A DNA stretch of 64,000 nucleotides from an uncultured Bacteroides sp. GTDB taxonomy: Bacteria; Bacteroidota; Bacteroidia; Bacteroidales; Bacteroidaceae. A program made the position numbers and the translations under genes. Below the pieces are notes generated by a model. The model searched no databases. It was given only the letters and a program-made list of their open reading frames with translations, and was not told where the DNA came from. Location: positions 124,001 to 188,000 of the forward strand of contig URYL01000001.1 in the NCBI GenBank assembly GCA_900552075.1, in the 5' to 3' direction. This document shows, piece after piece, positions 51,216-60,560 of this stretch (the first letter of the stretch is position 1; every line of letters begins with the position of its first letter).

Positions 51216-54200
51216 ATGACTAAACAAAAAAAATTCATCACTTGTGATGGTAACGAAGCTGCTGCTCATATTTCGTACATGTTTACGGAAGTAGCTGCTA
51301 TCTACCCTATCACTCCGTCATCTACTATGGCTGAACATGTAGATGAATGGGCTGCCGCAGGTCGTAAAAACATCTTCGGCGAAACTGTATTGGTTCAGGA
51401 AATGCAATCTGAAGGTGGTGCTGCAGGTGCAGTACACGGTTCTCTTCAGGCTGGTGCATTGACAACTACTTATACTGCTTCTCAGGGTCTTCTGTTGATG
51501 ATCCCTAATATGTACAAAATCGCAGGTGAATTCTTGCCTTGCGTATTCCATGTTTCAGCACGTACACTGGCTTCTCATGCATTGTGTATCTTCGGTGACC
51601 ATCAGGATGTGATGTCTTGCCGTCAGACTGGCTTCGCTATGTTGTGCGAAGGCTCCGTACAGGAAGTTATGGATTTGGCAGGAGTAGCTCATTTGTCTAC
51701 AATTAAATCACGTGTACCGTTCGTTAACTTCTTCGACGGTTTCCGTACTTCTCACGAAATCCAGAAGATTGAAAAACTGGACAACGAAGACTTGGCTCCG
51801 CTCATCGATCAGAAAGCTTTGGCCGAATTCCGTGAACGTGCTCTCAGTCCTAACAAACCGGTAGCTCGCGGTATGGCTGAAAATCCAGACCACTTCTTCC
51901 AGCACAGAGAATCAGGCAATCCGTTCTATGAAGCAGTTCCTGCTATCGTAGAAGAATATATGAATGAAATCAACAAGATTACAGGACGTAACTACGGTCT
52001 GTTCGACTACTATGGTGCAGAAGATGCAGAAAATATCATCATCGCCATGGGTTCTGTAACAGAAGCTACTCGTGAAGCTATTGACTACCTGACCGCTCAG
52101 GGCAAAAAAGTTGGTTTGGTAGCTGTTCACTTGTATCGTCCGTTCTCTGCTAAGCACTTCCTGGCTAAGGTGCCTAAGACTGTAAAACGTATTGCTGTAC
52201 TTGACCGTACAAAAGAACCGGGTGCAAACGGCGAACCATTGTATCTGGATGTAAAAGACGTATTCTACGGACAGGAAAATGCCCCGTTGATTGTAGGTGG
52301 ACGTTACGGTCTGGGTTCAAAGGATACTACTCCGGCTCAGATTCTGTCAGTATACGAAAACCTGGAACTCCCGATGCCAAAAGACCATTTCACTATCGGT
52401 ATTGTGGATGACGTGACTTTCACTTCTCTTCCTCAGAAAGAAGAAATCGCTCTCGGTGCAGAAGGTGTATTCGAAGCTAAATTCTATGGTTTGGGTGCTG
52501 ATGGTACTGTAGGTGCTAACAAGAACTCTGTAAAAATCATCGGTGACAACACAGATAAATACTGCCAGGCTTACTTCTCTTACGACTCTAAGAAATCTGG
52601 TGGTTTCACTTGCTCTCACCTGCGTTTCGGTAATCACCCGATTCACTCTACTTACTTGGTAACTACTCCGAACTTCGTAGCTTGCCACGTTCAGGCTTAC
52701 CTGCACATGTACGATGTAACTCGTGGTCTGCGCAAGAACGGTACTTTCCTGTTGAACACTATTTGGGAAGGTGAAGAACTGGCTAAGAACCTGCCGAACA
52801 AGGTAAAGAAATATTTCGCAGAAAACAACATCACTGTTTACTATATCAACGCCACTCAGATTGCTCAGGAAATTGGTTTGGGCAACCGTACCAACACAAT
52901 CCTGCAGTCTGCATTCTTCCGTATCACAGGCGTTATCCCTGTAGACTTGGCAGTTGAACAGATGAAAAAGTTCATCGTGAAGTCTTACGGTAAAAAGGGT
53001 GAAGACGTAGTCAACAAGAACTACGCTGCCGTTGACCGTGGTGGTGAATACAAACAGTTAACTGTAGACCCAGCTTGGGCTAACTTGGAAGTAGAAGCTG
53101 CTGCTGCCAACAACGATCCTGCATTCATCAACGAAGTAGTTCGTCCGATCAACGCTCAGGATGGTGACTTGCTGCCGGTATCTGCATTCAAAGGTATCGA
53201 AGACGGTACTTGGCATCAGGGAACAGCTAAATACGAAAAACGTGGTGTAGCTGCATTCGTTCCAGAATGGAATCCTGAAAACTGTATCCAGTGTAACAAG
53301 TGTGCATACGTTTGTCCTCACGCTGCTATCCGTCCGTTCGTACTCGATGCAGAAGAACAAAAAGGTGCAAACTTCCCGATGTTGAAGGCTGTCGGCAAAC
53401 AGTTCGACGGTATGACATTCCGCGTACAGGTAGACGTACTCGACTGTCTGGGTTGCGGTAACTGTGCTGATGTATGTCCGGGTAACCCGAAGAAGGGTGG
53501 CAAGGCTCTGACAATGAAACACCTGGAAAGCCAGCTGCCTGAAGCTGCTAACTGGACTTACTGCTCAGAAAATGTGAAGTCTAAACAGCACTTGGTTGAT
53601 ATCAAGGCTAACGTGAAGAACTCTCAGTTCGCTACTCCATTGTTCGAGTTCTCTGGAGCTTGCTCTGGTTGCGGTGAAACTCCGTACGTAAAACTGATTT
53701 CTCAGTTGTTCGGTGACCGTGAAATGGTAGCCAACGCTACTGGATGTTCTTCTATCTACTCTGGTTCTGTTCCTTCAACTCCGTACACTACCAACGAAAA
53801 GGGTCAGGGGCCTGCTTGGGCTAACTCATTGTTCGAGGACTTCTGCGAATTCGGTTTGGGTATGGAATTAGCCAACAAGAAGCTGCGCAACCGCATCGAA
53901 GACGCGATGAAGGCTGCTATCGCTGCTGAAGGTACTCCGGCTGAATACAAGGAAGCATTCCAGGAATGGATTGACGGACGCAACGATGCAGAAAAGAGCA
54001 AAGCTGCTGCTGAAAAGATCATCCCGATGGTAGAAGCTGCAAAAGACAAATGTGGCTACTGCGCTACTATCGCAGAATTCAAAGATTACCTGATCAAACG
54101 TTCACAGTGGATTATCGGTGGTGATGGAGCTTCCTACGATATCGGTTACGGAGGTTTGGACCACGTCATCGCTTCTGGCGAAGATGTAAACATCCTCGTA

Positions 54201-54773
54201 CTGGATACAGAAGTTTACTCTAACACTGGTGGTCAGTCTTCTAAGGCTACTCCGCTGGGTGCTATCGCTAAATTTGCTGCTTCTGGTAAGCGTGTACGTA
54301 AGAAAGACCTGGGTCTGATTGCAACTACTTACGGTTACGTATATGTAGCTCAGATTGCAATGGGTGCTGACCAGGCTCAGACATTGAAAGCTATCCGCGA
54401 AGCTGAAGCTTATCCTGGACCGTCATTGGTTATCGCATATGCTCCATGTATCAACCACGGTTTGAAAGCTGGTATGGGTAAATCTCAGGCTGAAGAGGCT
54501 AAGGCTGTAGAATGTGGTTACTGGCACTTGTGGCGTTTCAACCCGGCTTTGGAAGACGAAGGTAAGAATCCGTTCTCACTCGACTCTAAAGAACCTGCTT
54601 GGGATAAGTTCCAAGATTACCTAAAAGGTGAAGTTCGTTTTGCATCTGTAATGAAACAGTATCCGACTGAAGCTGCTGACTTGTTCGACGCTTGCGAAAA
54701 GATGGCTAAAAAACGTTACGATTCATACAAACGTATGGCTGCAATGGACTGGAGCGACGAAAAAGCTGAATAA
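51216..54773 (+). CDS. nifJ: Pyruvate:ferredoxin (flavodoxin) oxidoreductase
   Basis: 1185 residues, single-chain PFOR. It oxidises pyruvate to acetyl-CoA and CO2 and reduces ferredoxin or flavodoxin, central to anaerobic energy metabolism. Order: pyrimidine-binding domain (start, YMFTEVAAIYPITPSS), gamma and CoA domains, two 4Fe-4S motifs (CIQCNKCAYVCPHAAI and CLGCGNCADVCPGNPK), and the ThDP-binding part (CSGCGETPYVKL, GDGASYDIGYGGLDH, LDTEVYSNTGGQSSK). A proximal cluster uses the later cysteine CGYCATIAEF. Codons are strongly biased to GCT, GGT, CGT and TCT, unlike flanking genes, as expected for a very highly expressed protein. Confidence 0.97.
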   Translation: MTKQKKFITCDGNEAAAHISYMFTEVAAIYPITPSSTMAEHVDEWAAAGRKNIFGETVLVQEMQSEGGAAGAVHGSLQAGALTTTYTASQGLLLMIPNMYKIAGEFLPCVFHVSARTLASHALCIFGDHQDVMSCRQTGFAMLCEGSVQEVMDLAGVAHLSTIKSRVPFVNFFDGFRTSHEIQKIEKLDNEDLAPLIDQKALAEFRERALSPNKPVARGMAENPDHFFQHRESGNPFYEAVPAIVEEYMNEINKITGRNYGLFDYYGAEDAENIIIAMGSVTEATREAIDYLTAQGKKVGLVAVHLYRPFSAKHFLAKVPKTVKRIAVLDRTKEPGANGEPLYLDVKDVFYGQENAPLIVGGRYGLGSKDTTPAQILSVYENLELPMPKDHFTIGIVDDVTFTSLPQKEEIALGAEGVFEAKFYGLGADGTVGANKNSVKIIGDNTDKYCQAYFSYDSKKSGGFTCSHLRFGNHPIHSTYLVTTPNFVACHVQAYLHMYDVTRGLRKNGTFLLNTIWEGEELAKNLPNKVKKYFAENNITVYYINATQIAQEIGLGNRTNTILQSAFFRITGVIPVDLAVEQMKKFIVKSYGKKGEDVVNKNYAAVDRGGEYKQLTVDPAWANLEVEAAAANNDPAFINEVVRPINAQDGDLLPVSAFKGIEDGTWHQGTAKYEKRGVAAFVPEWNPENCIQCNKCAYVCPHAAIRPFVLDAEEQKGANFPMLKAVGKQFDGMTFRVQVDVLDCLGCGNCADVCPGNPKKGGKALTMKHLESQLPEAANWTYCSENVKSKQHLVDIKANVKNSQFATPLFEFSGACSGCGETPYVKLISQLFGDREMVANATGCSSIYSGSVPSTPYTTNEKGQGPAWANSLFEDFCEFGLGMELANKKLRNRIEDAMKAAIAAEGTPAEYKEAFQEWIDGRNDAEKSKAAAEKIIPMVEAAKDKCGYCATIAEFKDYLIKRSQWIIGGDGASYDIGYGGLDHVIASGEDVNILVLDTEVYSNTGGQSSKATPLGAIAKFAASGKRVRKKDLGLIATTYGYVYVAQIAMGADQAQTLKAIREAEAYPGPSLVIAYAPCINHGLKAGMGKSQAEEAKAVECGYWHLWRFNPALEDEGKNPFSLDSKEPAWDKFQDYLKGEVRFASVMKQYPTEAADLFDACEKMAKKRYDSYKRMAAMDWSDEKAE

Positions 54774-54795
54774 TCATATTTAGCCCTCATCATAG

Positions 54796-54828
54796 AAACG
54801 GCTGCCTGTATAAGGTGGCCGTTTTTTT
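54796..54828 (+). terminator. Terminator after nifJ
   Basis: AAACGGC (54796-54802) and GCCGTTT (54818-54824) with an inner loop, followed by a T-run. Confidence 0.8.
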
Positions 54829-54890
54829 ATAACAAATGCCGACTTTTCACTAAGTTTGTAACAATTCTAATATAAAATGACCTTTTTGAT

Positions 54891-55430
54891 ATGAAGTATT
54901 TAATTGTCTCAGATATCCATGGATGCCTGCCTGCTTTGGAACAGGTACTACAATTCTATCACCAACATCACTACGATATGCTGCTTATCTTGGGAGATAT
55001 ATTGAACTATGGGCCCCGCAACGGACTCCCGGAAGGGTTGAATCCCAAAGGCATTGCTGAAAGACTCAACGAAATGGCTGAACAAATCGTAGCCATACGT
55101 GGCAACTGCGATTCTGAAGTCGACCAGATGTTGTTGAACTTCCCTATCCTGTCAGACTACACACTAGTAGTAGACGAAGGAAAGAAACTGTTCCTTACCC
55201 ATGGCCATGTCTATCATGAAGAAAAACGACCCTGCAATGGATATGACGCTTTTTTCTACGGACATACCCATCTGTGGAAATTGGAGAAAACAGAGAAGGG
55301 CATCATTTGCAACACCGGCTCCATCACTTTCCCCAAAGGTGGAAACCCTCCTACCTTTGCCAGCTATGAGCAAGGAAAAATTACTCTCTACCAGCTGAAC
55401 GGAGAAAAATTAAAAGAACTCTTCCTCTGA
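54891..55430 (+). CDS. YfcE-like phosphodiesterase
   Basis: 179 residues of the calcineurin-like metallophosphoesterase fold: metal ligands in SDIHGCLPALE, GDILNYGPRNG, RGNCDSEVD, LTHGHVYHE and YGHTHLWKLE. The length and order are those of YfcE/MJ0936. Relatives hydrolyse phosphodiesters with Mn2+; the natural substrate is unknown. It is cytoplasmic and monocistronic. Confidence 0.92.
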   Translation: MKYLIVSDIHGCLPALEQVLQFYHQHHYDMLLILGDILNYGPRNGLPEGLNPKGIAERLNEMAEQIVAIRGNCDSEVDQMLLNFPILSDYTLVVDEGKKLFLTHGHVYHEEKRPCNGYDAFFYGHTHLWKLEKTEKGIICNTGSITFPKGGNPPTFASYEQGKITLYQLNGEKLKELFL

Positions 55431-55444
55431 GAACATGCAAAAAC

Positions 55445-55502
55445 AGACTGCCAACCCACGTAACCCATAACAGACAATACCGCTTACGTTGGGAAGGCAG
55501 TC
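55445..55502. terminator. Bidirectional terminator between converging genes
   Basis: AGACTGCC (55445-55452) and GGCAGTCT (55495-55502) as outer stem, with inner pairing of CGTAA/TTACG. Confidence 0.75.
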
Positions 55503-55534
55503 TCTATTCTTCTTATAGCAACAGATAATGATTT

Positions 55535-56953
55535 TTACAACTCAGAGAAAGGTTTCTGACTCCCTCCCAATGGGAAAGATATGCCAAGAAAACCATTTAC
55601 AGACCTAGAATTGCTACCAAAGAACATATAGTCTGTTCCGACAAACAATGGCCCCAGTTTCACGGCCAAACCGATTGATTTACCTCCAGCCTGAATCGGA
55701 GAATAACTGATGGCTGCATTCAACCAGCTTTTAGGACGAACCGTTGCCAAGAAGGTCAATTCGTTCAATGTTTTTGGCTGGACAAAACGAGCTGTATACA
55801 TTGCACCCACACTCACTTTATTGTTCAACAACCCATACTCTCCTGCTAGCAGCAAGGTAGAATACAAGCGAGTTTTTGTCTTAATTTTTTCAGGAGAGCC
55901 TTCTTTAAAGTCAAAACGTTCAAATGACAAAAAATCACCTCCAATATAGTGGTCATAATTTGTTGCATCAATTGTCACGTTATCTCCTCCTGTTACCGTA
56001 GCAACGGTTGTCTCACTTTCTTTCCATTTCAAGAAGCCCAAATCAAGGATAGAAGCTGATACGGTCAAATTATCCCAAACCTTATAACTTGCGCCCAAAT
56101 CAATGCCGAATCCAGAACCTGCAATGCCCAAATCACCCCCGTCAAACTCAAAATCATCAATTTTCCCGTTACTATCAAATGTCATGCCTCCCCCTTTCAA
56201 GGTCGTAATCAAATTGCCGTCTGCTGCATAATCATAATGAGCACCATACCAATCCTCTGGCGACAGTTCTCCACGAGATGCAGAAGTAAAACGATTCAAC
56301 TCAGGCACATCCAGATTCAAGTTAAACTGGTTTACATTCATTTCAGCACGGGCCAATCCCAATAAAATCTTTACACGTGCACCTACTGTCAGTTTTTCGG
56401 TAATCCGACGAGAATATCCTACTCCTACCTCGCCATACATTTTCATATTCAAGGTTTGATTGGACATGTTGTAACTTTGACTGGTACCTGCAATATCCTC
56501 CAGAGAAAAACCGTTCATTGTACGCATCATGGAGAACATATCTTTTGCCAATGCTGCGCCAAAATCTGCCCGAAAACCAACATTCACACTCCAGAAACCT
56601 TTTCCGCTATACCAACCAAAAGATAAAATATCTGTATTCAGATTAACATTCAAACGATTATCAGCTTTCAAACGATTAAATAACTGATCGTTTGAATAAA
56701 GAGCACTTCCGGAACCTATAATATCGATAATATCACTTGTTCCTAATACATTAGAAGAAGCTGACATATTAAACGAACCAAGTAACGGCACATTAAAATA
56801 ACCTCTTGTCGGTTGCAATCCCGGATTCAGCTGTAAACGTGCACTTGTGCCTTCCATAAAATAAGAAGAATGCAAATACTGAGCCTGAAGCGTTCCTCCA
56901 CATATTAACATACCCCCCAACAGAAGCAAGCCTTTACATCCTAACTTTTTCAT
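55535..56953 (-). CDS. DUF5723-family outer-membrane protein
   Basis: 472 residues, signal peptide ending LQAQ. Starts YLHSSYFMEGTSARLQLNPGLQPTRGYFNVP, recurrent in DUF5723 proteins of Bacteroidales, then many beta strands with GVGYSRRITEKLTVGARVKIL and a final barrel strand GFLGISFPLGG. Probably an outer-membrane barrel similar to those for type IX or lipid-related export; function unknown. Own promoter (56982-56989). Confidence 0.82.
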   Translation of the reverse strand: MKKLGCKGLLLLGGMLICGGTLQAQYLHSSYFMEGTSARLQLNPGLQPTRGYFNVPLLGSFNMSASSNVLGTSDIIDIIGSGSALYSNDQLFNRLKADNRLNVNLNTDILSFGWYSGKGFWSVNVGFRADFGAALAKDMFSMMRTMNGFSLEDIAGTSQSYNMSNQTLNMKMYGEVGVGYSRRITEKLTVGARVKILLGLARAEMNVNQFNLNLDVPELNRFTSASRGELSPEDWYGAHYDYAADGNLITTLKGGGMTFDSNGKIDDFEFDGGDLGIAGSGFGIDLGASYKVWDNLTVSASILDLGFLKWKESETTVATVTGGDNVTIDATNYDHYIGGDFLSFERFDFKEGSPEKIKTKTRLYSTLLLAGEYGLLNNKVSVGAMYTARFVQPKTLNELTFLATVRPKSWLNAAISYSPIQAGGKSIGLAVKLGPLFVGTDYMFFGSNSRSVNGFLGISFPLGGSQKPFSEL

Positions 56954-56981
56954 ACCCTCTACTATTTATTTAAATTTAATG

Positions 56982-56989
56982 CAAAAATA
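56982..56989 (-). promoter_or_regulatory. -7 box TATTTTTG for the DUF5723 gene
   Basis: Minus-strand TAnnTTTG, 29 bases upstream of the ATG; -33 not exact. Confidence 0.45.
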
Positions 56990-57099
56990 AAGATATTTAT
57001 TCTATAGAGGAAAAGCTAAAATATACTCAAATAACCAAATAACAGATATCAACCACCAAGTACTTATTTTTTGCTACTAAATAGCCAAAAAACAGTTTA

Positions 57100-57858
57100 C
57101 TAAAGTTGACAAAAACGTTCCATCATCTCTTTCCTGAACTTTTTGGATACCTGCAGCTCGTCCACCTCATTAAATGGAGGATACATCACACACTGTCCAC
57201 CTTGCACCATCAACAGATAGTTCATGTTAATAATATAAGACTGATGAATCTGCACAAAAGCCGCGTCATAAGCACACAAATTTTCAGCCCTTGTGTTTCG
57301 TTTCAGGGGAATGAAAGAACCATTTGCTAAGGCCACTTCCCAAATTTTCCGGTCAGACACATACCGGAAATAACCAATATCTGACACTCTCAACACCCGC
57401 AAGTCACCCATCGGCGTAACCACCATAAAAGATTTTTCTCCTTCACGGCCATTATTCATTAAGAAATTTGTAGAGTTCTTCGCACCATCCGCTTCCCGCA
57501 GGCGTCCCAAAGCCATTGACAATTCATTGGGGTCTACTGGCTTCAACAAAAAATCGAAAGCATAATTTCTCAAGGCATCTATCAGATATTTATTATAGGC
57601 CGTATAAAAAATAATATGCATGTCCCAATTCTGGAGCTCATGCACCTTGATAGCCACATCCATTCCCAGCATATCAGGAAGTTCCACATCCAAGAACAAC
57701 AAATCGGGATGCACTTTCTCTATCAGGCGAATACCAGATTTCCCATTATAAGCTATTCCCTCCACTGACACCCACGGATATTTTTTAAGTTCAAAACGAA
57801 GGTTATCAATAGCCGTTTCTTCGTCATCTATAATGACGGCTTTCACTTTATCATTCAT
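57100..57858 (-). CDS. LytTR-family response regulator
   Basis: 252 residues. Receiver domain 1-125 with acidic pair IIDDEE (10-14), phospho-acceptor Asp57 (LLFLDVELPD) and Lys in FLLKPVDP. LytTR DNA-binding domain about 150-250 (LRVLRVSDIGYFRYVSDRKIWEV, FVQIHQSYIINMNYL). Its start overlaps the kinase stop by 8 bases, so both are made together. Confidence 0.93.
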   Translation of the reverse strand: MNDKVKAVIIDDEETAIDNLRFELKKYPWVSVEGIAYNGKSGIRLIEKVHPDLLFLDVELPDMLGMDVAIKVHELQNWDMHIIFYTAYNKYLIDALRNYAFDFLLKPVDPNELSMALGRLREADGAKNSTNFLMNNGREGEKSFMVVTPMGDLRVLRVSDIGYFRYVSDRKIWEVALANGSFIPLKRNTRAENLCAYDAAFVQIHQSYIINMNYLLMVQGGQCVMYPPFNEVDELQVSKKFRKEMMERFCQL

Positions 57859-59893
57859 GCTTCTTAGTTTTCTTTAATTGATAAGAATAATTCAATGGAA
57901 CCACAAACCGCACCTCACATCCTATCGTATTATCTTCTTCCACCAGCACATTATTAATTTTAATTGAAATAGGACGGGAATTGTACATATTCAACAATTG
58001 AATAGTTTGGGTTATCACTTTCATGCCAGTGCCTGTACCATGATTCACACTCTCTGGCCGATAGCCACCCCCATTGTCACGAACTATAATCTCAGCCTGA
58101 TTATCATCCGTCAGACGTACCTCTATCAGCAACAGACGTTTTCCTTCTTTCAACCTCAAACCATGCTTAATGGCATTTTCCACTGGTATCTGTAACAACA
58201 TGGAAGGCACCTTCACTGCTTGAAGATCCATTCGTTCGTCTACATCCTGATGATAATAAAAGTCCACTCCCAATGAGTCTTTCTCCAAATTCACATAAGT
58301 ATCCACAAACTCCAGTTCATCCGCCAGCGACACTGCCAACCGATCCGTCAATTCCAGATTACGGCGTATCAGCTTTGTCAATTCAATCAGATTCTTACTT
58401 TCTTCCTCCCCCTTATGCAAATTCATTTCACGATTCAAGACATTAAATACGAAATGAGGAGAAATCCGATTACGTACATTTTCCAAACGCAATGAAGTAA
58501 TCGCATTCTGCATACGCCATTGCTCTTTTTCACGCAAACGTTTACGATATAACACAATGAGAAAAATCACCGCTATCAGCAAGAAACATCCACCCACAAT
58601 AATATACATCCATTGGTGCAACTGCAGTACCTGATTTTCCTTTTCTCGAATAAAAATTTCTTTTTTCATCAGCGTACTGTCCTGTGCATACTTCAGTTCG
58701 ATTTCTGCAGCTCTCATTTTCACTCTTTCATTTCGAATAGAATCATCCATACGATGATTCTCTTTCAAATAATGATAAGCTTGTTTATAATCACCAACCT
58801 TTTCATAATACCGTTGCAAGTAACGATTGCGTACATGAATCATATTGGGCTCCACCTGGTCGTAATCCTTAGCCCGTTTCAGACGTTCTTTAGCCAAAGC
58901 CAAATTACCCTGCTTTAACGCCAGCTCCATAAGTTGCGTATCAATACAATATAAAGCAGTAGAATGATGAATAGAATCAAAGAAGCCACGACACTTCTGT
59001 AAATAATACGAGGCCGAATCCAGCTTGTTCAATAAAAGGAAAACTTCTCCCAGATTTATCATGGTCAGATTCCGTTCAAAGTTCATTTCCGGATATTGGT
59101 TGACGACCCTTAACGACCAGCGAAAATACTTCAAAGCTGTCACATAATCCTGTCGGTAATAATATGAGTTACCCCGATTATTCAGGTAAATATGCTTCTC
59201 AAAAGGATGCATTTTGTCATAATACCGCGAAGCCAAATTATAATAATAGTCGCATGCGGTGAAATCACGCAATTCCATATTTACCTGGGCCAGACCATAA
59301 TAAGCAGGAAATCTCTTCTCTTCAGGTATGCCCAGCGAATCCGCAATGGACAACGAACGGTTATACCACAAAGCTCCTAAATCATAACGGCCCTGCTTCA
59401 CATACACATCAGCAAGGTTCAGACAGATATCGGGCAAAGACTTCCGATTTCCCCCACGGGTAGCATATTCAAACGCCTTCAAATAACATTGACAAGCCGA
59501 GTCAGACTGAGAAGTACGCACACAAATATTCCCCTGTGCATTGTAAGCCATTGAGTACAACCGGGCTATTTCCGGACTTCCGACATGCTTGTCACAATAA
59601 GCACTAATTCTATCCAAAAAATAAGAAGCAGAATCCAATCTGAACGAAAGAAAACAACTTCTTACTTTCAGAAACAGTAACCGATAATACATCACGCTAT
59701 CTTTTACAGATGGAATAATCTGATCGACCATCCGGCTGACATGCTCCGGAGAATCGGCAGAGATTCTTTCCATCTGTTCATAAAATCTTTCAAAAAAATC
59801 AACCTTATATTTGCTTTTCTGACCCTCACACCCCATCATCACAAACAAGAAAAAAAGGCCAATTCCTATTCCTGCTTTATAATAATATTTCAT
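57851..59893 (-). CDS. Histidine kinase with TPR sensor (LytS-like catalytic part)
   Basis: 680 residues. N-terminal signal with lipobox-like FVMMGCEGQ (Cys22), a long TPR region (about 40-400), one membrane helix (429-449) and a cytoplasmic kinase core. The phospho-acceptor is His480 (NRISPHFVFNVLNRE), typical of the His_kinase/LytS group; the ATP site has VENAIKHG (571-578), DNGGG (606-610) and HGTGTGM (618-624). It phosphorylates the LytTR regulator encoded directly downstream. The signal sensed is unknown; the TPR domain suggests a protein or peptide ligand. Confidence 0.92.
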   Translation of the reverse strand: MKYYYKAGIGIGLFFLFVMMGCEGQKSKYKVDFFERFYEQMERISADSPEHVSRMVDQIIPSVKDSVMYYRLLFLKVRSCFLSFRLDSASYFLDRISAYCDKHVGSPEIARLYSMAYNAQGNICVRTSQSDSACQCYLKAFEYATRGGNRKSLPDICLNLADVYVKQGRYDLGALWYNRSLSIADSLGIPEEKRFPAYYGLAQVNMELRDFTACDYYYNLASRYYDKMHPFEKHIYLNNRGNSYYYRQDYVTALKYFRWSLRVVNQYPEMNFERNLTMINLGEVFLLLNKLDSASYYLQKCRGFFDSIHHSTALYCIDTQLMELALKQGNLALAKERLKRAKDYDQVEPNMIHVRNRYLQRYYEKVGDYKQAYHYLKENHRMDDSIRNERVKMRAAEIELKYAQDSTLMKKEIFIREKENQVLQLHQWMYIIVGGCFLLIAVIFLIVLYRKRLREKEQWRMQNAITSLRLENVRNRISPHFVFNVLNREMNLHKGEEESKNLIELTKLIRRNLELTDRLAVSLADELEFVDTYVNLEKDSLGVDFYYHQDVDERMDLQAVKVPSMLLQIPVENAIKHGLRLKEGKRLLLIEVRLTDDNQAEIIVRDNGGGYRPESVNHGTGTGMKVITQTIQLLNMYNSRPISIKINNVLVEEDNTIGCEVRFVVPLNYSYQLKKTKKHE

Positions 59894-59921
59894 ATAAATC
59901 TCGCTCTCTTTATGAATATAA

Positions 59922-59953
59922 CAAAAATAGCTAAAAATATTCCAATAAACAAA
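59922..59953 (-). promoter_or_regulatory. Promoter of the two-component operon
   Basis: Minus strand: TTTG (59953-59950), 20-base spacer, TATTTTTG (59929-59922). Good consensus. Confidence 0.7.
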
Positions 59954-60110
59954 AAAGATTCCATTCTTTCATACAAAATACAAATATGTTTTACGGATAT
60001 ACAAAACGACAAAAGAATTAAGCAAAACTTATTGTTTTTCTTCATTCAACAGCCTTTTCATGAAACAACGAATTATTTGCTGAATCCCCCATGTTTTGCA
60101 GGGAAATGTG

Positions 60111-60118
60111 TACATTTG
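60111..60118 (+). promoter_or_regulatory. -7 box TACATTTG of the menaquinone operon
   Basis: Exact TAnnTTTG followed by GCA; 28 bases before the ATG at 60147. It rules out the longer frame beginning at 60096. Confidence 0.6.
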
Positions 60119-60146
60119 CAACTATAACAAAAAACTGAACACCTCC

Positions 60147-60560
60147 ATGAATGATAAAGCCTCTTATGAATTGCCTGATTTAAGCCACTCTATGGGCTCC
60201 CACTTAGGCATTCAGTTTCTCGAAATGGAAGAGGGATATGTCAAAGCCCAAATGCCAGTTGATGAAAAGACTTGCCAGCCATTTGGTATACTCAATGGCG
60301 GAGCATCATTGGCTCTCGCTGAAATTGTAGCCGGACATGGTTCCATTCCGCTGTGTGCCTCAGGAGAAATGCCTTGTGGCATACAGGTCAGTGCCAATCA
60401 TCTCCACATGGTTCCCAAAGGAGAGTATGTGATTGCGACTGGACGACTGATTCACCGGGGGCGTACCTCCCATCTGTGGAACGTCGACATCACCAACTCC
60501 AACGGGAAATTGATTTCCACTGCACGTATTGTCAACCAAATAGTCAAGAAACGTCCATGA
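60147..60560 (+). CDS. Hotdog-fold thioesterase, probable DHNA-CoA hydrolase
   Basis: 137 residues from MNDKASYELPDLSHS, PaaI/YbgC-like hotdog fold. The motif GILNGGASLALAEIVAG contains the Asn-Gly-Gly-Ala helix typical for the family; QVSANHLHMVPKGEY and ATGRLIHRGRTSHLWNVDI follow. The next gene overlaps it by ATGA. Since menF, menD and menB follow, its likely job is hydrolysis of 1,4-dihydroxy-2-naphthoyl-CoA (MenI role); that rests on context. Confidence 0.85.
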   Translation: MNDKASYELPDLSHSMGSHLGIQFLEMEEGYVKAQMPVDEKTCQPFGILNGGASLALAEIVAGHGSIPLCASGEMPCGIQVSANHLHMVPKGEYVIATGRLIHRGRTSHLWNVDITNSNGKLISTARIVNQIVKKRP

